Source: Paenactinomyces guangxiensis
GTDB lineage: Bacteria; Bacillota; Bacilli; Thermoactinomycetales; Thermoactinomycetaceae
Assembly (NCBI RefSeq): GCF_016055185.1
Contig: NZ_JAECVR010000007.1
Span: 1-64,000 of the forward strand
Length of the DNA: 64,000 bases
Direction: 5' to 3'
Shown: piece after piece, positions 45,585-54,666 of the stretch
How positions within the stretch are numbered: position 1 is the stretch's first letter
Layout of the letters: each line of letters begins with the position of its first letter
Program-made: the position numbers and the translations under genes
The notes under the pieces: generated by a model
Told to the model about the DNA's origin: nothing
Database searches by the model: none
The model's input: only the letters and a program-made list of their open reading frames with translations

Positions 45585-46468
45585 TGCTTCAGCTCCAGAA
45601 GAGAGTTAACCAGAATACGTCCGTTATTTCTCAATTGGCTTACAAGCCGGGGCTGACGGAGCAACAGATTCAGATACTTTCGCAGCTCCTTTTGCAGATA
45701 CTTGCGATTCAGCACAACTCCCGAAAAGAGATGGTTCACCCATTCATCATGATCTCCACCTTCAGCCGTAATCACCGGAATGCCCATGCTCAAAAACTGG
45801 AGGTGAAGGGGTGTCAGCGATTGCTGAACAGGTCCGGCTGTAAGAAGGTAATCAGCAGCGGCCCACAGCCGTTCTCGCTCCGCCCTCTCAGGATGGATGA
45901 GTGTAAATCCGTTGATAGATCCGGTTAACCGTTTTGTGACCCACCCCACCTTTAACTCCGGATACTGTTTGACGATATTTTGCAGGGTGTGCAAAATGAA
46001 AGGCCGGTGTCTTGCATTGATAAGGCGATCATCGATCCACAGCAGTTGCTTCCTGTACAGATGAAATCGTTTGCGGGACTGCCTCCGCGAATCGGATAAG
46101 GAATTGAGCTTTACCGGACACGGATGAACCACCTCCGCTGAGATACCATGTTGACGGAAGATAGAGCGAAGTGCCAACGATGGGACATGAACAGGGTACG
46201 GTTTGATCCAGGGAAACATCTCCTGAGTGGGAATGGAATCGAACGACAAAGTGACCGCCGGGTGTTTTGGAAGCTGTTTGATTAAGGATAACGGCGGATT
46301 AAAAAGATGACATGTTGTGAAATGATCAATCTCCAGTTCTTTGATCTCTGCATCACTTGCCGAAATCCTTTTAACCACTCTCCCGGGTTCCGGGATAACA
46401 GGCGGAAAAACAGCCATCATCCTTTCCGGCAGACGGGAAGGATATAACATGTATAACGATTGGTTCAA
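45581..46468 (-). CDS. Glycosyltransferase-like protein, GT-B type
   Basis: The 295-aa protein has a weak GT4 pattern: LLWIDDRLINARHRPFILHT, WAAADYLLTAGPVQQSLTPL and LQFLSMGIPVITAEGGDHDE. TTG 46468 follows GGTGG, 17 nt after the rmlC stop; longer frames would overlap rmlC. It is part of the rml unit. The exact sugar is unknown. Confidence 0.65.
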   Translation of the reverse strand: MNQSLYMLYPSRLPERMMAVFPPVIPEPGRVVKRISASDAEIKELEIDHFTTCHLFNPPLSLIKQLPKHPAVTLSFDSIPTQEMFPWIKPYPVHVPSLALRSIFRQHGISAEVVHPCPVKLNSLSDSRRQSRKRFHLYRKQLLWIDDRLINARHRPFILHTLQNIVKQYPELKVGWVTKRLTGSINGFTLIHPERAERERLWAAADYLLTAGPVQQSLTPLHLQFLSMGIPVITAEGGDHDEWVNHLFSGVVLNRKYLQKELRKYLNLLLRQPRLVSQLRNNGRILVNSLLELKQ

Positions 46469-46484
46469 TCTTATTCCACCAACC

Positions 46485-46940
46485 TCAGCGAAACTTTGTA
46501 CTCCAATCAAAACCGATCTCGGGATCATCATAAGGAATACGATATTCATCTGGCTGATCCGCCTGGTACGCCTTTGTTGTCAAATAAACAATGATAACCG
46601 ATTTTGACCCCAACACACGATAACCGTGGGCAACTCCCCGGGGAATCAAGAGAATGGAAGGATTTTCTTCACCCATATAATAAACATTCGTATGGCGATA
46701 AGTCGGCGAATCCTGGCGCAAATCGTGCAATACCACTTGTGCGTTTCCGACCGGAAAAAACCACACATCATCCTGTAACTTATGATAATGAAAGGCTTTG
46801 ATTACCCCCGGATAAGACATTGACGCCGAGACCTGACCAAACTGTTCTAAGATTCCCTCATCCTCACGAATAATCTCCATAAACGTTCCCCGGTCGTCAC
46901 AATGTTTAATCAACTTTTTATAAATGACTCCTTTTATCAT
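46485..46940 (-). CDS. rmlC: dTDP-4-dehydrorhamnose 3,5-epimerase-like protein
   Basis: The 151-aa cupin enzyme has DDRGTFMEIIREDEGILEQF, VIKAFHYHKLQDDVWFFPVG, NPSILLIPRGVAHGYRVLGS and PDEYRIPYDDPEIGFDW. It is shorter than the usual 180-aa RmlC but keeps the His (FHYHK). ATG 46940 overlaps the rmlD stop by ATGA, with GGGAGGG upstream. Confidence 0.85.
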   Translation of the reverse strand: MIKGVIYKKLIKHCDDRGTFMEIIREDEGILEQFGQVSASMSYPGVIKAFHYHKLQDDVWFFPVGNAQVVLHDLRQDSPTYRHTNVYYMGEENPSILLIPRGVAHGYRVLGSKSVIIVYLTTKAYQADQPDEYRIPYDDPEIGFDWSTKFR

Positions 46941-47797
46941 GCCTTCTTTCCCTCCCGACCCTGTGCAAAAAATTCCCGTAAACCTTCTTTCCAATGGGGC
47001 ATCAGCTGATAACCCTCTGCCATCATTCGTGCCGAAAGCAAAATGGAACTGGCGGGCCGCCGGGCTTTTCTGTTCAATTGTGAAGACAGGATCGCTTGTA
47101 TAGGGACATTGATTCTGGCAAAGTCCAATATTGTTTTCGCAAATTGATACCAGGAACAACTCCCGGTATTGGCAGTATGAAAAATTCCTTTAGCGTCCGT
47201 TTGCAGCAATACTTTCATCTGTTTGGCCAGGTGTCCGGTATAAGTCGGGCTTCCTACCTGGTCGGTCACCACGGACAACGTCTCTTTTTGCTTCGCTTTT
47301 CTAAGAATGGTCTGAACAAAATTGTGACCGTGTGCCCCATATAACCAGGAAGTCCGTAAAATCAGATGATGGGGGCAGTACTTCTGCACCCACGTTTCCC
47401 CCAATCGTTTCGTTCGCCCATATTGATTAATCGGATTGGGGAAATCATATTCCGTATAGCCTTCTTGATTTTTCCCGTCAAATACATAATCCGTGCTGAT
47501 ATAGACCAGGCGGATATTTCTCCTTCCACACTCTTGCGCCAGCTGCCGGCTCGCATCAACATTTACCTGATAGGCTAAACCAGGATTACTTTCACTCTCA
47601 TCCACCCGGGTAAAAGAAGCGCAATGAATCACTACATCCGGGCGAAACTGATCCAGCATCCGGGTCGTGTGTATGGAATCTGTCACATCCCATTCCAACC
47701 GGGTAAATCCTGTGATACTTACCCCCTTCTCCCTTTGAAAACATTGGATTACATCGTGCCCCAGTTGTCCTCCTGCACCCGTAACCACTATGTTCAA
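46937..47797 (-). CDS. rmlD: dTDP-4-dehydrorhamnose reductase
   Basis: The 286-aa short-chain dehydrogenase does the last step to dTDP-rhamnose. VTGAGGQLGHDVIQCF, STDYVFDGKNQEGYTEYDFP, YGRTKRLGE and LRTSWLYGAHGHNFV are typical. TTG 47797 follows GAGGGTGA, 5 nt after the rmlB stop. Confidence 0.92.
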   Translation of the reverse strand: MNIVVTGAGGQLGHDVIQCFQREKGVSITGFTRLEWDVTDSIHTTRMLDQFRPDVVIHCASFTRVDESESNPGLAYQVNVDASRQLAQECGRRNIRLVYISTDYVFDGKNQEGYTEYDFPNPINQYGRTKRLGETWVQKYCPHHLILRTSWLYGAHGHNFVQTILRKAKQKETLSVVTDQVGSPTYTGHLAKQMKVLLQTDAKGIFHTANTGSCSWYQFAKTILDFARINVPIQAILSSQLNRKARRPASSILLSARMMAEGYQLMPHWKEGLREFFAQGREGKKA

Positions 47798-47801
47798 CTT
47801 T

Positions 47802-48788
47802 TCACCCTCTTTCAGCCCGGCTTTGTTCAATCGAAGCCCACCAGTCCGGATGTTGCAGATACCATTCAACTGTCTGTTCTAACCCTTGTTCAAACGGAAT
47901 AGCGGGAGCCCAGCCCAACTCAGCCCGGATTTTGCTGCTGTCCAAAGCATAACGAACGTCATGGCCCGGCCGGTCGGAAATATATTCAATCAGAGAAGTA
48001 GGTTTCCCCATCAGATCTAATATCTGTTTTGCCACATGAATATTTGCCATCGGTTGACCGGCACTAATATTGTAAATCTCACCCGGTCTTCCATGAATCC
48101 GTACCAGATCAATAGCATGACAATGATCCCGGACATGAAGCCAATCACGCTCCTGTTTTCCGTCACCATAGATTGGAACCGGCTGACCGTCCATTAAGCG
48201 TCTGATAAGATGAGGAATCAATTTTTCCGGATATTGACAAGGCCCATAATTATTCGTACACCGTATAATCACAACAGGAAATTGATATGTGTTGTAAAAA
48301 GACAGGCATAACAGATCTGAAGCGGCTTTACTTGCCGAATAAGGATTACCCGGTGCCAACGCCGTCTGTTCATCTGCTTGGCCTGTTACTATACTGCCAT
48401 ACACTTCATCGGTGGAAATATGGACAAACTTGCCAATCCCTGTACGCTTCGCTGCTTCTATAAGCAGGTGGGTCCCTGCGATATTGGTACGAATAAACGG
48501 TTCAGCATTTTGAATACTCCTGTCCACATGTGACTCGGCAGCAAAATGCACCACTTGATCAATCCGCCGGCTGAATATTTTCTTCACTTGTTCTTTTTCC
48601 GCCAGATCAACATGTAAAAATTGGTATCTGTGATCTTTTTCTATGTCTCTTAAATGATATAGGTTTCCCGAGTATGTGAGTGCATCTGCATTCATCACCT
48701 TGACATCGTGGTAAGTATTTAACAGGAAGCGGATATAATGACTTCCGATAAACCCCGCTCCACCCGTTATAAGAACGGTTTGTGACAT
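47802..48788 (-). CDS. rmlB: dTDP-glucose 4,6-dehydratase
   Basis: The 328-aa NAD-dependent dehydratase has LITGGAGFIGSHYIRFLL, FAAESHVDRSIQ, STDEVYGS and YSASKAASD (Tyr and Lys). It overlaps the rmlA end by 22 nt. Confidence 0.95.
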   Translation of the reverse strand: MSQTVLITGGAGFIGSHYIRFLLNTYHDVKVMNADALTYSGNLYHLRDIEKDHRYQFLHVDLAEKEQVKKIFSRRIDQVVHFAAESHVDRSIQNAEPFIRTNIAGTHLLIEAAKRTGIGKFVHISTDEVYGSIVTGQADEQTALAPGNPYSASKAASDLLCLSFYNTYQFPVVIIRCTNNYGPCQYPEKLIPHLIRRLMDGQPVPIYGDGKQERDWLHVRDHCHAIDLVRIHGRPGEIYNISAGQPMANIHVAKQILDLMGKPTSLIEYISDRPGHDVRYALDSSKIRAELGWAPAIPFEQGLEQTVEWYLQHPDWWASIEQSRAERG

Positions 48789-49528
48789 TTCGATTCCCCT
48801 CTATCCTTATTCATCAAGATGGTTTGTGATGCGTATTGGTTGGCGCGAAGTAAAGATTCAGGGGTCCCCGCATCTGTCCACCAGCCTTTCAGAATGTTAA
48901 ATGTGAGCTGCTGTTTTTGAATATATATATTATTCACATCGGTAATTTCATACTCTCCTCTGTCCGATGGTTGAAGTGTCCGAATAAAAGAGAAAACTTG
49001 CGGGTCGAACATGTAAATACCAGTCACACATAAAGAACTTTTTGGCTTTTTAGGTTTTTCCTCTATTGACAAAATCCGGTTACCTAACACTTCAGCAACG
49101 CCAAACCGTTCAGGTTTGCTCACTTCTTTCAGCAACAACTTAGCCCCATTTCCTTGCTTTGCGAACTCTCCCACATATGGCTGAAGAGAATCTTCAAACA
49201 CGTTATCTCCAAGCAGAACAACCATCAAATCCTTACCGGCAAAATCTTCGGCCAGTTGCAAAGCTTGAGCAATTCCACCTGGGCGATCTTGAACTTTATA
49301 AGTAAAATGAGCGGAAAACTCTTGTCCGCTTCCCAGGAGACGCACTACATCCCCCATATGCTCAACCCCTGTTACGATAAGAATTTCTTCAATTCCGCAT
49401 TCCACCAGCTTATAGATCGGATGGTAAATCATTGGATATTTACCTACGGGCAACAGATGCTTATTGGTGATCTTAGTTAAAGGAAAAAGGCGTGATCCCG
49501 TTCCCCCGGCTAATATAATTCCTTTCAT
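48767..49528 (-). CDS. rmlA: Glucose-1-phosphate thymidylyltransferase
   Basis: The 253-aa enzyme makes dTDP-glucose. GIILAGGTGSRLFPLTKITN, GKYPMIYHPI, LLGDNVFED and GWWTDAGTPESLL are typical. ATG 49528 (or 49531) follows GGAGAG. It is the first gene of the rml unit, and the size is of the short RmlA type. Confidence 0.94.
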   Translation of the reverse strand: MKGIILAGGTGSRLFPLTKITNKHLLPVGKYPMIYHPIYKLVECGIEEILIVTGVEHMGDVVRLLGSGQEFSAHFTYKVQDRPGGIAQALQLAEDFAGKDLMVVLLGDNVFEDSLQPYVGEFAKQGNGAKLLLKEVSKPERFGVAEVLGNRILSIEEKPKKPKSSLCVTGIYMFDPQVFSFIRTLQPSDRGEYEITDVNNIYIQKQQLTFNILKGWWTDAGTPESLLRANQYASQTILMNKDRGESKCHKPFL

Positions 49529-49619
49529 CATTCTTCTCTCCAATCAAAGCTCCCCTTTATTTCTCCACTCGTAGCAGAATATTCTCTTTGCCGGGCAAGC
49601 GTCACCCATTTCATAAGAA

Positions 49620-49648
49620 AAAGCCGCCCTGTTTCGGGACGGCTTGGT
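49620..49648 (-). terminator. Terminator after the cytochrome gene
   Basis: AAGCCGTCCC pairs with GGGCGGCTT, with a 6-nt loop and TTTTTC following on the minus strand. Confidence 0.85.
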
Positions 49649-49654
49649 ACAAAC

Positions 49655-49990
49655 CTATCTTTGACCGGACAGCCAATCTGCTAATTTCTGCTGTTCCTCT
49701 TTGGAGACATAGTCCTGGGATGGCATCTTCCCTTTGCCTTTTTGGATAATCTGCAAAATCTCTTCTTGTGTATACTTTCTGCTGATGTTTTTTAAAGAGG
49801 GTCCGTAACTTCCCTGCAGATTACCGCCATGACAATTGGCACAATGCCGGGTATAGATTTCCTCCGGCTCTGTCACCGCTGATGCTTGGCCGGTTGGGTA
49901 TTGATTTTGATTCGCGGTTCCACACCCGGCAAGAGCGGATAAAGAGATGAGCATCAGCGAACAGGCAAGGGAATATCGTATCCACTTCAT
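49655..49990 (-). CDS. c-type cytochrome lipoprotein
   Basis: The 111-aa lipoprotein has the lipobox LSALAGC. A single mono-haem domain follows with CANCHGG (haem attachment) and GKMPSQD (Met ligand). It resembles cytochrome c-550/551 (CccA/CccB) of Bacillus and would carry electrons to a terminal oxidase outside the membrane. It follows ctaG on the same strand. Confidence 0.9.
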   Translation of the reverse strand: MKWIRYSLACSLMLISLSALAGCGTANQNQYPTGQASAVTEPEEIYTRHCANCHGGNLQGSYGPSLKNISRKYTQEEILQIIQKGKGKMPSQDYVSKEEQQKLADWLSGQR

Positions 49991-50008
49991 ATCCATACAC
50001 CAACTTGA

Positions 50009-50866
50009 TCAGTTATTTTGCAAGGTCGGGTTTTGGCTCTTCTCCCATTCCAGCATCTCCGCCTCATCTCTGGCCCGCTGAATGCGGATCCACTGCAGGA
50101 ATACACAGCCGATGGCAGTAATATAGACGATCTCCTGCATGATCTTCATGATCACTCCACCCAACTGCTGGTCATGGATGGGGGACATGACGGGAACCAG
50201 CGTAGACATTTTGGCGTAAGTATCAAACAATACAATGTCCGTAAATGTAATGATCGCACAGGCAGGAGTCAACAATACACCATTGCCAAAAATCAGTGCC
50301 AACTTGTGCAACGGTTTGACCCGGTCTAACTCCGGTACAGGTCCCACAACGGGCCACCACATACAGGCGGCAGCAAACAGCAGGAGCGCGTGGGAAACAA
50401 TGTGAAGTAAATAACTGCCCATAATGGAATCAAAGATAACTGGGACATGATAGAAAGAAATCAAGCCATTAAAGAAAAACAGAGTGATCAGCGGGCGGGT
50501 AAAAAACTTTCCGATCACCCGCAGCCAGTGAACTTTTAACAGGGGACGAAGCATGTAAGCCGGAAGCCCCAGTATCAAGAGCGGCGGCATGGCAAAGTAT
50601 AGCAGGGACATCTGTAACATGTGCATGCTAAACAATTCATGTGCCAACAAGTTGAGCGGACTGCCCATAGCAAAATAATAAATAATCCATCCCAATAAAA
50701 AATACACTTTGGTTAAGCCTGGTACGGGCTCAGAGCCGGGAAACAGGCGTTTCCACGGTCCTGTAAATAACAGATACAGAACGGCTCCCAACAAAAACAA
50801 CAGATTTAATTTAAAATCCCAGTTTGCAGCAAACAAAAACAACTGGAAAAATTCTTGAACAGACAT
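50009..50866 (-). CDS. ctaG: Cytochrome c oxidase assembly protein CtaG
   Basis: The 285-aa membrane protein has about seven helices of the caa3_CtaG family. Motifs are HELFSMHMLQMSLLYFAMPP, LHIVSHALLLFAAACMWWPV and SPIHDQQLGGVIMKIMQE, with the metal-type His. It acts in caa3 oxidase maturation. It lies upstream of the cytochrome gene. Confidence 0.92.
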   Translation of the reverse strand: MSVQEFFQLFLFAANWDFKLNLLFLLGAVLYLLFTGPWKRLFPGSEPVPGLTKVYFLLGWIIYYFAMGSPLNLLAHELFSMHMLQMSLLYFAMPPLLILGLPAYMLRPLLKVHWLRVIGKFFTRPLITLFFFNGLISFYHVPVIFDSIMGSYLLHIVSHALLLFAAACMWWPVVGPVPELDRVKPLHKLALIFGNGVLLTPACAIITFTDIVLFDTYAKMSTLVPVMSPIHDQQLGGVIMKIMQEIVYITAIGCVFLQWIRIQRARDEAEMLEWEKSQNPTLQNN

Positions 50867-51073
50867 GGGACCCCTCCTACTATCCCAATTTCAAGCAAAT
50901 ATCTATAGGCAATGATACCACAGGATGGTCCGCCGCTCCTAATAACAAAATGAAGTTGATGTGAACCTTTTGGGTTGATACCCACGCCATTTTCCTCTCA
51001 GTTGAATAGGATAAAAACACATGGACCCATTGAGGTGAGGATTTGATGGAGCAGTCTATAGGGAGGAAACGGC

Positions 51074-52453
51074 ATGAAAGCAATCACTTTGAATAAACTG
51101 ACTCAAATCATTGGCGGAAAACTGATCAGCAACTCACCTTCCAAGGTGGTACAGTCCCTCAACTTTGGCAACCCCAGGAACCTGGAGCGGCATCAAGTCT
51201 ACTTTTATACCCGCAAACTCAGCTGGGATAACAAGCAATTGCCCGCGATTCAGCGAGTCCGGCCGGCCGCTGTCGTTCTTCCTGACGTTGTTTCCACTCG
51301 CTACATTCCTGCCGGCACTGCGGTCATTCGTGTCAAAGATGCTTATCAAGCTTTTTGGAAAGCCGGGCTTTGGAATTGGAAACAATACCCGACCCGTGTC
51401 ATCGGTATCACGGGAAGCGCCGGGAAATCCACTACGACAGAAATGGTGGCATCTATTCTAAAGTACCGCTGGTCCATGGTCAAAACACAGGGTAACTTGA
51501 ATACATTTTCATTCTTGCCCTCTTACCTGGTTCGCCTGCAATCTAAACACAATCTTCTGCTGCTGGAAATGGGAATGAAGTCCTTAAATAATATCCGCAA
51601 ACAGTGTCAGGTTGTTCATCCCGAGATCGGTGTGGTCACCAATGTCGGTGAGGCACATGTAGGCAGCTTGGGGAATCTGGATATGATCGTACAAGCCAAA
51701 CAAGAAATGATTGACGGAGTTCGCCAAGGCGGGACTCTGTTCTTAAACGCCGATGACAAAAGGTCACGCAAATTAAATGTAAATGGCTTTAAAGGGAAAT
51801 TAAAAACATTTGGCATTGATAACAAAGCGGATATCAGGGCAAATAACATCCGCTATACTCGCAACGGAATGTCATTTAACGTTGTTTTGAACGGGGCCGC
51901 TTATCCTTTTTTCATCCCTGTCTACGGCATTCATAATGTTTATAATGCATTGGCAGCCATCGGAGTTACCCATGAGTTTGGGGCAACGCTCCAAGAAATG
52001 CAAAAAGGATTGGCTACCTTCCGTGCCCCTAAGATGAGGATGCAATTTATCCATAGCCGCTCGGGGCGCCTGTTGATCAATGATGCCTGGAATGCCAATC
52101 CCAGTGCCATGGCCGCGGGTCTACAGGTTTTGAAAAACATTGCCCCCCACAGACCCGCTGTAGCTGTCCTCGGTGACATGTTAGAACTGGGCCACCTGAC
52201 AAAATCGGCCCATGAATATATCGGTAAATATGTAGCCCAACTAGGAATTGACCGACTGGTTACCATCGGCAAAAACGGAAAAATAATTGCCGCATCCGCC
52301 GTTAAAAACGGAATGGATAATAGAAATGTATTCTCATATGCAACCCGTGACCAGGTTGTCAATCACATTGCACGCACCCCAAAAAACTCGATCGTTTATT
52401 TTAAAGCCTCACGTAAATTACGACTGGAAAAAGTGGTACAAAGATTGAAATAA
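51074..52453 (+). CDS. MurF-like Mur ligase 2
   Basis: The 459-aa paralogue of 43443-44819 has P-loop GITGSAGKSTTTEMVASILK, LEMGMKSLNNIRKQC, VTNVGEAHVGSLG, LNADDKRSRKL and LLINDAWNANPSAMAAGLQV. The same MGM-K/S-SL-NIRKQC signature in both sets them apart from MurF proper. GGGAGGAAAC precedes ATG 51074. Confidence 0.82.
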   Translation: MKAITLNKLTQIIGGKLISNSPSKVVQSLNFGNPRNLERHQVYFYTRKLSWDNKQLPAIQRVRPAAVVLPDVVSTRYIPAGTAVIRVKDAYQAFWKAGLWNWKQYPTRVIGITGSAGKSTTTEMVASILKYRWSMVKTQGNLNTFSFLPSYLVRLQSKHNLLLLEMGMKSLNNIRKQCQVVHPEIGVVTNVGEAHVGSLGNLDMIVQAKQEMIDGVRQGGTLFLNADDKRSRKLNVNGFKGKLKTFGIDNKADIRANNIRYTRNGMSFNVVLNGAAYPFFIPVYGIHNVYNALAAIGVTHEFGATLQEMQKGLATFRAPKMRMQFIHSRSGRLLINDAWNANPSAMAAGLQVLKNIAPHRPAVAVLGDMLELGHLTKSAHEYIGKYVAQLGIDRLVTIGKNGKIIAASAVKNGMDNRNVFSYATRDQVVNHIARTPKNSIVYFKASRKLRLEKVVQRLK

Positions 52454-52745
52454 TGTTTTTAATAAGAATTTTCTGGATGCGACAGTCGATGTATTTTTTC
52501 TTCCAGAAAGATTCAAACAGGTAAACGCTCCTTTTATCTCCGCACCGTCGACATGCATGGCCAGCAGTTCTTTAAAGATGGTTGGAAACGGCACGATTTG
52601 GTCTTGCTTGCCTTTACCTTGGTTGATCCGGATCTGTCAGCGTTGAAAATCAATATCGGTCAGATTAATGTTAATCAGTTCGCTGACGTGAACTCCGGTA
52701 TACAGCAGGGTTTTTATGATCATCATGTCTTGGAAGTTCTTGACT
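52454..52745 (-). pseudogene. XerD-like tyrosine recombinase remnant
   Basis: The minus strand reads VKNFQDMMIIKTLLYTGVHV, SELININLTDIDFQR, a stop, QIRINQGKGK, IVPFPTIFKELLAMHV and, after a frame slip, YLFESFWKKKYIDC. This is the middle of the same small integrase family left in TnB. The catalytic Arg of TGVRVSEL is His here. Stop, frameshift and both missing ends make it dead. Confidence 0.75.
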
Positions 52746-52870
52746 TATGATTTTAAAAGAATCAAAAAGCTTTGTAATAAGCTTAATATTAGTGAAAATC
52801 CACTATGGGTAAATCAAATACTGAACATGGTTTTTATAAAACGTTTAACTTTAAAAAATGACTTGAGGCC

Positions 52871-53601
52871 TGGACTTACCCCCGTCAAGTAGACAGCCAT
52901 AAAAAAACCTAAGCAACCAGTGTGTTTCGGAATTCAACTGGAGCACACTGGTTTAACTTTTTCTGGAATCGTTCGTGATTATAGAACCATATGTATTCTG
53001 TAATAGATTGATGGAGCTCTTCTTCTGTTTGACACTGAGAAAAGTATGATGTTTCTGTTTTAAGATGGGAAAAGAAGGATTCAACACAGGCATTATCCAG
53101 ACAGTTTCCTCTGCGAGAGTGGCTACCTTTTATGCCAAGTTGTAGGAGCCTCTTGTTGTACTGTTTCGATGTGTATTGATAGCCTTGATCTGAGTGAAGG
53201 ATCGCTCCGTGTACGTCTCTTTGTTCGCCAAGCTCCCCAACGGTATCCATGACGAGTTGGAGATCATTTCGATTCGATAGTTTCCAAGCGACAATTTCAT
53301 TGTTATAGAGGTCTTGGACGGCAGATCGGTAATAGAAGCGATCATTCAACCGAATATAGGTGATATCTGTCACATAAATACGGTTCGGCTTCTCTGCATG
53401 AAACTGACGATTGAGTTGGTTTGGGTAAACCACCGAAGGTGTTTTCCCAAAATAGCGACGCTTCTTTCGAATGATGGATGAAATATTTAGCTCTTTCATG
53501 AGTCGATACACCCGTTTGTGATTGACTAAAAATCCTTCTTTTCTTAATGACATTTGAATTCGCTGATAGCCAAAATAAGGGCGATTCTGATGAATCGCCA
53601 C
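52871..53601 (-). mobile_element. IS3-family insertion sequence remnant (orfB and right end)
   Basis: The unit holds the orfB frame 52909-53601 and a likely right inverted repeat starting TGGACTTACCCCCG at 52871. OrfA and the other end are missing; the sequence changes abruptly at about 53605. Confidence 0.75.
52909..53601 (-). pseudogene. IS3-family transposase OrfB, 5' truncated
   Basis: The 230-aa fragment has an HTH_21 part (HQNRPYFGYQRIQMSLRKEG) and an rve integrase core. The DDE contexts are YVTDITYI (Asp), ILHSDQGYQY (Asp) and DNACVESFFSHLKTE (Glu). It is IS150-like. About the first 50 residues and orfA are gone, so it needs help to move. Confidence 0.85.
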
Positions 53602-53623
53602 AGACTGTAGACAAACAAAGAAT

Positions 53624-53657
53624 AGATATTCACCTATGTTTCCCTAGGTGAATATCT
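53624..53657. repeat. Perfect 13-bp hairpin
   Basis: AGATATTCACCTA and TAGGTGAATATCT flank an 8-nt loop at the junction between the IS remnant and the hydrolase leader. TATTG rather than a T tract follows, so it is a weak terminator at best. It could be an operator for the hydrolase gene or the scar of a lost element. Confidence 0.6.
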
Positions 53658-53695
53658 TATTGTTGATGCCACATAAATTAAACGGAGGAATCAAC

Positions 53696-54478
53696 GTGGG
53701 TTACTTTGTTTGTGTAGAACCAGGCGTAAATATATATGTGGAAGATATAAACCCCAGGGGAAGCAAGACCATAGTGTTTCTACATGGTTGGCCGTTCAGC
53801 CATAAACAGTTTGAGTATCAGTTTAATGTTCTTCCCACAATGGGATACCGCTGTATAGGAATTGACTGGAGAGGGTTCGGTAAGTCTGATAAACCAATAA
53901 ACGGCTACAATTATGATCGGTTGGCAGATGATATCCGCACTGTAGTTAGTGAACTTCAGTTAGACAACTTCACACTCGTTGGTCACTCCACAGGTGGAGC
54001 TATTGCGGTTCATTATATGGCCCGATACAATGGTTACGGAGTATCCAAACTTGTCCTTATAGACGCTGCAGCTCCCAGAGGCTTTACAAAAGAAACTGCT
54101 AATAAACTTCTGACAGAAACATTAAATGACCGACCTAAGATGATACAGGGAGTAATAGACACCTTTTTCTTTCAGTATATAACCGGCCCATTCTCAGACT
54201 GGTTTTTTCAATTGGGATTACAAGCAGCAGGTTGGTCAACCGCGGCAATCATAATTTTACTAAGAGATGAGAATCTCGATGCCGATCTGCAAAAAATATT
54301 TGTCCCTACTTTAATCATTCACGGCATTCACGACAAAGTGATTCCATTTGCACAAGCTAAGGAACTAAATAAAAAAATAAGAAATTCACAACTTGTCCGG
54401 TTTAAATACAGTGGTCATGGCCCTTTCTGGGAAGAACGTGACAAAGTTAACCAGCTATTGAGCCAATTTATTGGCTGA
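53696..54478 (+). CDS. Alpha/beta hydrolase, haloperoxidase-like
   Basis: The 260-aa hydrolase has FLHGWPFSHKQF (oxyanion), GHSTGGAIAV (Ser nucleophile), HGIHDKVIPFAQA (acid) and SGHGPFWEE (His). The HGWP and GHSTGG patterns recall non-haem chloroperoxidases and related esterases. GTG 53696 follows CGGAGGAATC; longer frames have no site. Confidence 0.85.
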   Translation: MGYFVCVEPGVNIYVEDINPRGSKTIVFLHGWPFSHKQFEYQFNVLPTMGYRCIGIDWRGFGKSDKPINGYNYDRLADDIRTVVSELQLDNFTLVGHSTGGAIAVHYMARYNGYGVSKLVLIDAAAPRGFTKETANKLLTETLNDRPKMIQGVIDTFFFQYITGPFSDWFFQLGLQAAGWSTAAIIILLRDENLDADLQKIFVPTLIIHGIHDKVIPFAQAKELNKKIRNSQLVRFKYSGHGPFWEERDKVNQLLSQFIG

Positions 54479-54666
54479 TAGTTCTCTTCCGCTAACGGGA
54501 ATCAATAGTTTCAACAAAAGCAACAATATTTATAAAAAGAGCCTAGTAAAGACTTTTCTTCTGGAATTTAAGGCATTTCTCTTCTCCTCTAACAACCTCC
54601 ACATTACTGGGAACCAGTTACCATGGTGTGGATTTACTTGATAACTCGTTTGCGATAAATAATATA

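Noticed and set aside
52855..52868. AAAATGACTTGAGG as a true TnB end.
   Set aside because: Only about 14 bases match, the outer GGGGTGGAGG part is missing, and the orientation to the nearby recombinase remnant does not fit. It is kept only as a hint.
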